Assembly: GCA_017451975.1 (NCBI GenBank)
Contig: JAFTNI010000043.1
Location: forward strand, 1 to 11,100
Source of the DNA: Clostridia bacterium
Lineage (GTDB): Bacteria; Bacillota; Clostridia; Oscillospirales; CAG-272
Direction of reading: 5' to 3'
DNA length: 11,100 nucleotides
Shown here in pieces: positions 5,721 to 11,100 of this stretch. A program made the translations under genes and the position numbers. The notes below the pieces were generated by a model that was not told the origin of the DNA, ran no database searches, and saw only the letters and a program-made list of their open reading frames with translations. Position 1 is the stretch's first letter. Each line of letters starts with the position of its first letter.

Positions 5721-6689
5721 TTATTTCTTATAAATACCTGCTATGTGAGCTGCTACTACTGCGTCTGCAATAGCTTCTGCAGCTTTGTCCTGCCAATATG
5801 CGCTTCTGAGCATGAATGCATCTTTTTCGTTGGAAATAAATCCAAGCTCGAGAAGTGTGGAGGGCATATAGCTTTCTTTCTGATTAAGAACGGCAAGGCC
5901 GTTTTTGTAAAGCTCTGTATCTGCTTTTGTACCGCGGATGCTCATATTGGGGTATGCAATTGCTCCGGAGTCATTCTTTACTTCTTTAATGTCTTCAAAT
6001 TCTTTCGTGAAGAGAGCTGCAAAAGCTTTTGCATCGTAACCCAAGCCGGTTTTGCCGGAGTAGTAAGCTTCAAAGCCGTGTGCAACGTCGCCGGAATGGG
6101 AGTTTACGTGAATGGAAATGAACATGGAAGCCTTTGCATCAAGTGCGAGCTGAGCTCTGTTGTTTACGTCAACAAACGTATCGTCTGTACGGGAAAGAAC
6201 AACTTTGTAGCCAAGAGCTTCAAGCTTTTCTTTTGCTTTGAGAGCAACTGCAAGGTTGATTTCCGATTCCTTGTATGTTGTCATTGTAAAATCTGTGCCT
6301 GTGCCGTCGAAGTCGTAATCTTTAACTGTGCCGGGGTCTTTGCCGCCATGGCCGGGGTCAAGGAAGATTACGAGGTTTTCGGGAGCAACCGTTGTGCCTG
6401 TTGTACCCGTAGTGCCTGTTGTGCTTGTTGTGCCCGCTGTGCCGGAAGTGGAAGCAGCGGAAGCTGTGGAAGCCGTCGTGGCTGTAGATGCCGTAGACGC
6501 TGTGGACGCTGTGGATGCTGTAGATGCCGTTGTGGTTGTGGCTGCTGTTGTGTCATCTGTCGTATCGGAAGTGCCGATGCCGGGGATAACGTTTTCGTCG
6601 GTTGTTTTGGAATCTTTGCAACCTGTTACAAATGTGCAAACAAGCACAAATGTAAGAATTACGCCGAGAAGGCCGAGAATTTTCTTCAT
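5721..6689 (-). CDS. N-acetylmuramoyl-L-alanine amidase (Amidase_3), lipoprotein
   Basis: This enzyme cleaves the amide bond between MurNAc and L-Ala in peptidoglycan. Of 322 residues, 1-24 are a lipoprotein signal peptide ending in the lipobox VTGC with Cys24, so the protein is probably anchored outside the membrane. Residues about 29-103 are a low-complexity Thr/Ser/Ala linker with five Ala-Ser-Thr units (55-69) and Gly-Thr-Thr units (92-100). The catalytic domain starts at about 106. It holds LDPGHGG (zinc ligand His114), Glu141 in KESEIN (ligand), SIHVNS (His194 ligand) and LLELGFISN with the catalytic Glu280, so it looks active. A strong AAAGGAG precedes ATG 6689. The gene is 36 bp after the UPF0210 gene and 5 bp before the SGNH hydrolase, so it is likely mid-operon. 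Confidence 0.92.
   Translation of the reverse strand: MKKILGLLGVILTFVLVCTFVTGCKDSKTTDENVIPGIGTSDTTDDTTAATTTTASTASTASTASTASTATTASTASAASTSGTAGTTSTTGTTGTTGTTVAPENLVIFLDPGHGGKDPGTVKDYDFDGTGTDFTMTTYKESEINLAVALKAKEKLEALGYKVVLSRTDDTFVDVNNRAQLALDAKASMFISIHVNSHSGDVAHGFEAYYSGKTGLGYDAKAFAALFTKEFEDIKEVKNDSGAIAYPNMSIRGTKADTELYKNGLAVLNQKESYMPSTLLELGFISNEKDAFMLRSAYWQDKAAEAIADAVVAAHIAGIYKK
6395..6546 (-). repeat. Degenerate tandem repeats coding the Thr/Ser/Ala and Gly-Thr-Thr linker
   Basis: At 6484-6528 five 9-bp units (variants of GTAGATGCC on the plus strand) code Ala-Ser-Thr. Imperfect continuations on both sides code Thr/Ala/Ser and then Gly-Thr-Thr. The units differ mainly at synonymous positions. 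Such repeats can gain or lose units by slippage without breaking the frame, changing linker length. Confidence 0.85.
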
Positions 6690-6725
6690 TTTTTACTCCT
6701 TTAATTTTTATTTTTTCCTTAATTT

Positions 6726-8090
6726 TTAGTTTTTCAAGCTGTGCATGGGTGCGGGAATATGTCCGCCGCGGCGAACAAATTCACACGAAGAGAAGGGGCT
6801 TACTTCCATAATGGGAGCCGTGCCGAGCAAGCCGCCGAAATCTACGCTGTCGCCAACGTTTTTGCCGTATGCGGGTATAAGACGTGCCGCAGTTGTCTTA
6901 GTATTAACTACGCCGATTGCGATCTCATCGGCAATAATACCGCATATCGTTTCCACGGGTGTATCCCCGGGGATCGCTATCATGTCGAGGCCAACGGAGC
7001 AAACCGCCGTCATCGCCTCGAGCTTGTTGAGGTGCAAAGCGCCTACGTTTACGGCTTCTATCATACCCTCATCCTCGGAAACGGGGATGAAAGCACCGGA
7101 AAGACCGCCAACAGAGGAGCTTGCCATTACGCCGCCCTTTTTAACTGCATCGTTGAGCATAGCGAGCGCGGCTGTCGTGCCGTGTGTGCCGCAACGCTCA
7201 AGACCCATGTTTTCAAGGATTCTGGCAACACTGTCGCCAATAGCGGGGGTGGGGGCAAGAGAAAGGTCAACTATGCCGAAGGGCACGCCGAGCTCTTTTG
7301 CCGCGTCTGTTGCAACGAGCTGACCTACGCTCGTTATTTTGTACGCCGTTTTCTTGATGATGTCTGCAAGCGTGCCGAAGTCGCAGTTACCTGCGCGCTT
7401 TATTGCCGCCGCAACAACACCGGGGCCGGAAACGCCTACGTTGATAACACATTCGGGCTCGCCGATGCCGTGGAATGCGCCCGCCATAAAGGGGTTATCT
7501 TCGGGTGCGTTTGCGAAAACAACGAATTTTGCGCAACCAATGGAGTTTCTATCTTTCGTAAGATATGCAAGCTCCTTTATGGCTTTGCCCGCCATATAGA
7601 TTGCGTCCATGTTTATGCCGGCTTTCGTGGAAGCGACGTTGAGAGAGGAGCAAAGAAAATCTGTTTCCGTCAGTGCCTGAGGAATGGATTTTATAAGCTC
7701 TTCGCTGCCGCGGGACATACCCTTCTGCACGAGAGCGGAATAACCACCGATAAAGTTTATGCCGATTTCTTTTGCAGCGCGGTCGAGCGTTTTCGCTATT
7801 TTTACGTAATCTTCCGCACTTGCCTTGCCGCCGATGAGCGCAACGGGCGTTACGGAAACGCGCTTGTTTACAATCGGAATACCGTATTTTTTGCCGATAC
7901 CGTTGCCTACCTTAACTATGTTTTCAGCCTTGTGCGTTATCTTGTCGTAGATATTGTCGCAAAGTTTGCCTATATCGTCGGAAACACAATCGTAGAGCGA
8001 AATGCCCATTGTGATCGTGCGGACGTCAAGGTTTTCGTGCTGAATCATATTTATGGTTTCGCGAATATCGTTCACTGTTACAATAGACAT
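6726..8090 (-). CDS. PFL family protein, UPF0210 (DUF711)
   Basis: The 454-residue protein matches the UPF0210/DUF711 family as I recall it, which includes pneumococcal SP_0239: N-terminal ENLDVRTITMGISLYDC, a central GISGPG-like NVGVSGPGVV, VDLSLAPTPAIGDSVA, GTHGTTAALAMLNDAVKKGG, SSSVGGLSGAFIPVSED and AVCSVGLDMIAIPGDT. Length is normal for the family and the frame is intact. The PFL label reflects an assigned resemblance to pyruvate formate-lyase folds, but no Gly-radical motif is evident and the biochemical role is unknown. ATG 8090 has GAGGT seven bases upstream and follows the ACT-domain gene by 15 bp. That ACT-PFL order is conserved in many Firmicutes, and the ACT protein is presumed to be a ligand-binding regulatory partner. 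Confidence 0.93.
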   Translation of the reverse strand: MSIVTVNDIRETINMIQHENLDVRTITMGISLYDCVSDDIGKLCDNIYDKITHKAENIVKVGNGIGKKYGIPIVNKRVSVTPVALIGGKASAEDYVKIAKTLDRAAKEIGINFIGGYSALVQKGMSRGSEELIKSIPQALTETDFLCSSLNVASTKAGINMDAIYMAGKAIKELAYLTKDRNSIGCAKFVVFANAPEDNPFMAGAFHGIGEPECVINVGVSGPGVVAAAIKRAGNCDFGTLADIIKKTAYKITSVGQLVATDAAKELGVPFGIVDLSLAPTPAIGDSVARILENMGLERCGTHGTTAALAMLNDAVKKGGVMASSSVGGLSGAFIPVSEDEGMIEAVNVGALHLNKLEAMTAVCSVGLDMIAIPGDTPVETICGIIADEIAIGVVNTKTTAARLIPAYGKNVGDSVDFGGLLGTAPIMEVSPFSSCEFVRRGGHIPAPMHSLKN

Positions 8091-8105
8091 GATTTTACCT
8101 CGTAA

Positions 8106-8375
8106 TTAAATTTTGTGCATAGAATTGAAGATGTCTTCGTGCATCGTGTTGATTTTGAGCCCGTTTTCGTTGCCTGCTTCTTCCATACGGTCAACAAAAG
8201 TGCCGAACTCCACTGTGAGCGCGCTTATTTCGACAATCATTATCATTGCGAAATAGCCATCCAGAACCGTCTGGGAAATATCTATAATATTAGCTCCGTA
8301 TTCGGCGCATCTTGCGCTTACCTTCGCAACGATGCCCACACCGTCTTTTCCCGTTACCGAAATTACTGCTTTCAT
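8106..8375 (-). CDS. ACT-domain protein, UPF0237 family
   Basis: From ATG 8375 this is an 89-residue single ACT domain: beta-strand MKAVISVTGKDGVGIVAKVS, helix, then ANIIDISQTVLDGYFAMIMIVEI, a long helix and a C-terminal strand. GKDGVGI and NIIDISQ are hallmarks of the UPF0237 family (SP_0238-like). ACT domains bind small ligands, usually amino acids, as dimers. An upstream in-frame ATG at 8417 would add 14 residues that contain the AGGAGG ribosome site itself (8386-8391), so 8375 is the true start. It is the first gene of the minus-strand operon and directly precedes its UPF0210 partner. Function is unproven in the family; a regulatory role on the PFL-like protein is an inference. Confidence 0.93.
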   Translation of the reverse strand: MKAVISVTGKDGVGIVAKVSARCAEYGANIIDISQTVLDGYFAMIMIVEISALTVEFGTFVDRMEEAGNENGLKINTMHEDIFNSMHKI

Positions 8376-8443
8376 AAAATTCAAACCTCCTGATTTTTTG
8401 TATTTGTTTATTTTCAAAGGTTAAAATATCCAAATACGAAAAC

Positions 8444-8472
8444 AGTATAACACAGCCGAAAGAAAAAGTAAA
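8444..8472 (-). promoter_or_regulatory. Promoter of the ACT-PFL-amidase-SGNH operon
   Basis: On the minus strand TTTACT (8472-8467) and TATACT (8449-8444) are separated by exactly 17 bp, with an extended -10 TG one base before TATACT. This is a near-consensus housekeeping promoter, about 69 bp before ATG 8375, leaving a short AT-rich leader with the AGGAGG site. Confidence 0.8.
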
Positions 8473-8514
8473 CCGTTTTTTTCCTAATTTTTTATTAAAT
8501 TTATTTTATTTTTT

Positions 8515-8526
8515 ATATTGCAATAT
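8515..8526. promoter_or_regulatory. 12-bp perfect palindrome over the metal-lipoprotein promoter
   Basis: ATATTGCAATAT is a perfect inverted repeat overlapping the putative -35 (TTGCAA, 8518-8523) of the downstream gene. Its position fits a repressor site, for example a metal-sensing regulator. It does not match the Bacillus Zur, MntR or streptococcal AdcR consensus I know, so the regulator is unassigned. Confidence 0.35.
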
Positions 8527-8545
8527 CAAAAATTTATGATAATAT
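8518..8545 (+). promoter_or_regulatory. Probable promoter of the ZnuA-like gene
   Basis: TTGCAA (8518-8523) and TAATAT (8540-8545) are spaced 16 bp, with an extended TG at 8537-8538, 32 bp upstream of ATG 8578. The flanking DNA is extremely AT-rich, so the exact elements are uncertain. Confidence 0.5.
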
Positions 8546-8577
8546 ATTTATATTACATTAAACAAAGAGGTTCGGTA

Positions 8578-9525
8578 ATGAAAAAAATAAAAAAAGCGCT
8601 CCTTTTCCTTTTAGCGGTTTCGTTTATTCTGCCCGCGCTTGCCTCCTGCGGCAATAGCGAGGAAAGCGGAGTTTCTATAGTTACAACGATATTCGCGCCC
8701 TACGATTTCGCGCGCGCCGTCGGCGGCGACGGCGTAAGCGTAAAAATGCTCCTTTCCCCGGGGGCAGACATCCACTCCTACGACCCTACGCCCAAGGATA
8801 TGCTGGCGATTAAAAAATGCGATATTTTTATTTGTGTCGGCGGCACCTCCGATGAATGGGTATACGATCTTCTTGAAAATGTCGATAACCCCGATATGAA
8901 GATAATAAAGCTTTTAGACCACACAGAGGGGCTTATCTGCTCCGACCACGGGCACGAGCACGGCGAGCATGACCACGACCACGGGCACGAGCACGGCGAA
9001 TACGACGAGCACGTGTGGACAAGCCCGCGCAACGCCATGCTTGCAAGCGAGGCAATAGCGGCGGCGCTTTGCGAGGTCGATGCAGAAAATGCAGAGGCAT
9101 ATAAAGCAAACCTTGAGGCGTATAAAGGTGAGCTTTCCGCGCTCGATGCAGAATTTAAAAGCATTGTGGAAAACGGCGCGTGCAAGGAGCTTGTTTTCGG
9201 CGACCGCTTCCCGCTTATCTACTTTACAAAAGCCTATGGGCTTACGTACCATTCCGCCTTTCCCGGCTGCGCGGGCGATACAGAGCCAAGCGCCGCAACG
9301 GTTGCAGAGCTTATAAAAAAGGTCAATGAAGAAAGCATACCCGTTGTGTTCCACCTGGAGCTTTCTACGGGTAATATAGCAGAAACCATATGCGAAGCAA
9401 CGGGCGCAAAGAAGCTGCGCTTCAACGCCTGCGAAAACGTTTCTAAAGACGATTTCCTTTCCCATATAACCTACCTCGACCTTATGCGCCATAACGCAAA
9501 CGTTCTGCGCGAAGCGCTCGGCTAA
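8578..9525 (+). CDS. Metal (zinc/manganese) ABC transporter substrate-binding lipoprotein, ZnuA/TroA-like
   Basis: The 315-residue protein starts at ATG 8578 (AAAGAGG seven bases upstream; an earlier frame start at 8518 lies in the promoter). Residues 1-24 form a lipoprotein signal with lipobox ALASC (Cys24). The mature protein shows cluster A-I metal-binding features: GADIHSYDPTP with His66, DEHVWTSPRNA with His145, and a His-rich loop (124-139, seven His in Gly/Glu/Asp context) as in zinc-binding members. The later segment reads FGDRFPLIYF...FPGCAGDTEPS, a variant subfamily form in place of the usual HDAYGYF His motif. It would capture extracellular Zn(II) or Mn(II) for an ABC importer, but no ATPase or permease gene is present in the window. 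Zinc is the likelier ligand because of the His loop; this is inference. Confidence 0.88.
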   Translation: MKKIKKALLFLLAVSFILPALASCGNSEESGVSIVTTIFAPYDFARAVGGDGVSVKMLLSPGADIHSYDPTPKDMLAIKKCDIFICVGGTSDEWVYDLLENVDNPDMKIIKLLDHTEGLICSDHGHEHGEHDHDHGHEHGEYDEHVWTSPRNAMLASEAIAAALCEVDAENAEAYKANLEAYKGELSALDAEFKSIVENGACKELVFGDRFPLIYFTKAYGLTYHSAFPGCAGDTEPSAATVAELIKKVNEESIPVVFHLELSTGNIAETICEATGAKKLRFNACENVSKDDFLSHITYLDLMRHNANVLREALG

Positions 9526-9542
9526 AAAATAAGAATTTCATA

Positions 9543-9571
9543 TTGTATTTCCGCAAAATATATAGTATAAT
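9543..9571 (+). promoter_or_regulatory. Promoter of the LRR protein gene
   Basis: TTGTAT (9543-9548) and a perfect TATAAT (9566-9571) are separated by 17 bp, 45 bp before ATG 9617. This argues that the LRR gene has its own transcription start. No terminator hairpin is seen between the ZnuA-like gene and this promoter, so read-through is also possible. Confidence 0.75.
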
Positions 9572-9616
9572 TACCATATACCCCCACACTTCACCTCGAT
9601 TCGAAAGGACGTATTT

Positions 9617-10372
9617 ATGGAAAAAACAAAGAAAAGACGCCGCTTTATAAATATCACTTATATTTCACTTACGCTTATATTGGTTATACTCTATTTCGTT
9701 CCCTCGCCGGGGCGCAACCTTTTTGCAGATTTTTCGGGCTTCCTTTCTTCGCTGAAGCCGAATATTTCGGGCGGGCAAAGCGACAATACCGCACCTTTTA
9801 CTTACCTTGTGGATTCCGAAACGAAATATTGCCAGATAACGGGCGTTGGCTCTTATTCCGACCCCGAGCTGCAAATACCGCAGAGAATAGACCGCTACAC
9901 CGTTACCAGCATAGGCAGCAGCGCATTTTTAAGGCAAAGCAGCTTCAGAACGCTTCGCGTACACGGGCTTGTGGAATTCATAGGCGCCAACGCTTTTGCG
10001 GAATGCAGAGGGCTTGAAAGCGTTATTCTGGAAAACGGCATTATGCATATGGATAATTACACATTTTACGGTTGCGATTCTCTCATGACGGTAACTATAC
10101 CGATATCGGTAAATTACATCGGCGCGGGCACGTTTCTGGGCTGCCGTTCGCTTACTGATATCTACTACGACGGTTCTATGGAAAAATGGAATCTTATAAG
10201 CACTTTTTCAGATTGGGACTCGAACAAAAGCTGCACCGTACACTGCAACGACGGCGATATATTCGCAGGCGACGTAAACAGTAACGGCACAATTGATGAA
10301 AACGGCGATATATTCATCGACGAAAACGGCGACGGCATCATCGACGAAAACGATATAACGGTAAAAGAATAA
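9617..10372 (+). CDS. Membrane-anchored BspA-type leucine-rich repeat protein with acidic Ca-site-like tail
   Basis: The 251-residue protein has a basic N-terminus (KTKKRRR) followed by one hydrophobic helix (about 10-28) with no cleavage or lipobox signal, so it is probably an N-terminal anchor with the rest outside. Residues about 94-190 hold four BspA/LRR_5-type repeats: each has a SIGxxAF-like turn, a G/E-C-x-L segment and a short strand (for example VEFIGANAFAECRGLESVIL). The last part (219-247) is an Asp/Asn/Gly-rich run, VNSNGTIDENGD, DENGDGIIDENDI, resembling calcium-binding EF-hand/dockerin-like loops (DxNxDGxIDxxD). BspA-type LRRs usually mediate adhesion or ligand binding; no specific role can be given. 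AAAGGA lies about eight bases before ATG 9617. Confidence 0.85.
   Translation: MEKTKKRRRFINITYISLTLILVILYFVPSPGRNLFADFSGFLSSLKPNISGGQSDNTAPFTYLVDSETKYCQITGVGSYSDPELQIPQRIDRYTVTSIGSSAFLRQSSFRTLRVHGLVEFIGANAFAECRGLESVILENGIMHMDNYTFYGCDSLMTVTIPISVNYIGAGTFLGCRSLTDIYYDGSMEKWNLISTFSDWDSNKSCTVHCNDGDIFAGDVNSNGTIDENGDIFIDENGDGIIDENDITVKE
10277..10359 (+). repeat. Short in-gene repeats coding the DENGD tail
   Basis: Near-identical stretches (GATGAAAACGGCGATATATTC, then ATCGACGAAAACGGCGACGGC, then ATCGACGAAAACGATATA) code the repeated Asp-Glu-Asn-Gly-Asp segments. The similarity extends to codon choice, suggesting recent local duplication. Confidence 0.7.
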
Positions 10373-10374
10373 AC

Positions 10375-10408
10375 AAAAAATCCTTGCTCTTGGGAGCAAG
10401 GATTTTTC
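10375..10408. terminator. Bidirectional rho-independent terminator
   Basis: TCCTTGCTC (10381-10389) pairs perfectly with GAGCAAGGA (10394-10402) around TTGG, extended by an A-run before and a T-run after. It is located just past the LRR stop and before the stop of the convergent symporter gene, so it can serve both. Confidence 0.9.
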
Positions 10409-10425
10409 TTTTGAATTATTCAATT

Positions 10426-11100
10426 TCAGCCTTCAGTAACATAATCGGCATCGTTTACTCTGCCCTCTTTAACGGCATCGAAGTCTTCTTCGATTTCTTT
10501 GGAGGGTGCTTTCGTAAGGATCGAAACAACAACGATGAAAATGGAGGAAATGATGAATGCGGGCAAAAGCTCGTAGATTGCGAAAACGCCGCCGAGCTTG
10601 CTGATAAGCAACTTCCAGATAAATACCATAGAAGCGCCGCTTACCATACCTGCGATGGCGCCTGCGCGGTTGATTCTCTTCCAGAAGAGAGAGAATATCA
10701 TAAGCGGGCCAAACGTTGCGCCAAAGCCTGCCCAAGCGAAGGAAACCACGTTGAAGATAACGCTGTCTTCGTCAAGAGCGATAACTATTGCAACGAGAGC
10801 AATTGCAAGAAGCGTAATTCTCGTAACGAGCATAACCTGCTTATCCGTAGCCTTCTTCTTAACAACACCCTGGAAGATGTTCTTTGCAACGGCAGAAGCC
10901 GCGATGAGAAGGTAGGAGTCGGAGGAGCTTATGGTTGCGGCAAGAATGCCCGCCATAACGAAGCCCGCGAGAATGGGAGGAAGCGCATTTGTAGCAAGTG
11001 TGATGAAAATATTTTCGGCAGCAGAAGCCGTAAGATGCTCCGTGGGGTAAAGCTTTCTGCCCATGATACCAATAAATACCGCAACAGCAAGAGAGATAAT
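10426..11100 (-). CDS. Sodium/solute symporter, PutP-like (probable sodium/proline symporter), partial
   Basis: The gene is open from the TGA at 10426-10428 to the right edge; 224 C-terminal residues are seen of a family usually about 500 long, so the start and first half are outside. It is strongly hydrophobic, with several transmembrane helices. AGFVMAGILAATISSSDSYLLIAASAVAKNIFQG matches the PutP segment near TM8/9, where a Ser-Ser pair would correspond to the Na+-site Ser-Thr of E. coli PutP. GFGATFGPLMIFSLFWKRINRAGAIAGMVSGA is another SSF-family hallmark. The tail is acidic and charged (SKEIEEDFDAVKEGR). Proline is the likeliest substrate by similarity, but other SSF substrates cannot be excluded. 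Confidence 0.8.
   Translation of the reverse strand: MISLAVAVFIGIMGRKLYPTEHLTASAAENIFITLATNALPPILAGFVMAGILAATISSSDSYLLIAASAVAKNIFQGVVKKKATDKQVMLVTRITLLAIALVAIVIALDEDSVIFNVVSFAWAGFGATFGPLMIFSLFWKRINRAGAIAGMVSGASMVFIWKLLISKLGGVFAIYELLPAFIISSIFIVVVSILTKAPSKEIEEDFDAVKEGRVNDADYVTEG

Noticed and set aside
6484..6528. Regular short repeats that might suggest a CRISPR or VNTR locus
   Set aside because: Units are 9 bp, in frame, without spacers, and code an Ala-Ser-Thr protein linker.
5745..6704. A 319-codon plus-strand frame with many Cys residues
   Set aside because: It is antisense to the amidase; the Cys/Gly/Arg run is the complement of its Thr/Ser/Ala repeat linker.
6741..8105. A 454-codon open frame on the plus strand, as long as the UPF0210 gene it overlaps
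   Set aside because: It is antisense to a clear family protein, is rich in Cys/His/Arg and has no family resemblance; the long frame follows from the codon usage of the sense gene.
8518..8577. Extra N-terminal 20 residues for the metal-binding lipoprotein
   Set aside because: They would lie in the promoter and ribosome site; ATG 8578 gives a proper lipoprotein signal peptide.

Overview
The window looks like chromosomal DNA from a Gram-positive, anaerobic, Clostridia-type bacterium (Bacillota), possibly a gut lineage. This rests on strong AGGAGG-type ribosome binding sites, TTG starts, short spacers, a UPF0237/UPF0210 (ACT/PFL) gene pair, lipoprotein signal peptides, a BspA-type leucine-rich repeat protein and a mixed base composition with AT-rich intergenic DNA. 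The genus cannot be given from sequence alone. I see no tRNA, rRNA, CRISPR array, insertion sequence or phage gene. This is mostly an ordinary housekeeping and accessory region.

Layout. (1) Bases 1-1146, minus strand: an ECF-type sigma factor overlapping by 4 bp a single-pass membrane protein that is probably its regulator and runs off the left edge. (2) Bases 1319-3759, plus strand: glycerol kinase (glpK) and, 17 bp later, a monoacylglycerol-lipase-like alpha/beta hydrolase. Together they suggest conversion of glycerol esters to glycerol-3-phosphate. (3) Bases 3789-4052, minus strand: an 87-residue secreted/membrane protein of unknown function. (4) Bases 4148-4594, plus strand: dUTPase (dut). 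(5) Bases 8375-4699, minus strand: a likely four-gene operon with an excellent promoter, encoding an ACT-domain protein (UPF0237), a PFL/UPF0210 protein, a lipoprotein N-acetylmuramoyl-L-alanine amidase with a Thr/Ser/Ala linker, and a cytoplasmic SGNH hydrolase. (6) Bases 8578-9525, plus strand: a ZnuA/TroA-type metal-binding lipoprotein with a histidine-rich loop and no transporter partners nearby. (7) Bases 9617-10372, plus strand: a membrane-anchored BspA-type LRR protein with a C-terminal Asp/Asn/Gly-rich, calcium-site-like tail. (8) Bases 11100-10426, minus strand: the C-terminal part of a PutP-like sodium/solute symporter.

Three strong hairpins (about 3764-3792, 4666-4696, 10375-10408) lie between convergent genes and have A-tract/T-tract flanks on both sides, so each probably ends transcription from both directions. 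Back-to-back promoters lie between the ACT operon and the metal-binding protein (8444-8545).

Most noteworthy: the lipase-glpK pairing; loss in GlpK of the loop that carries the HPr-phosphorylated histidine in other Firmicutes; the unknown-function ACT/PFL pair transcribed with cell-wall and esterase genes; the LRR protein with its repetitive acidic tail; and a perfect palindrome over the promoter of the metal-binding lipoprotein. I did not find a convincing new multi-gene system.
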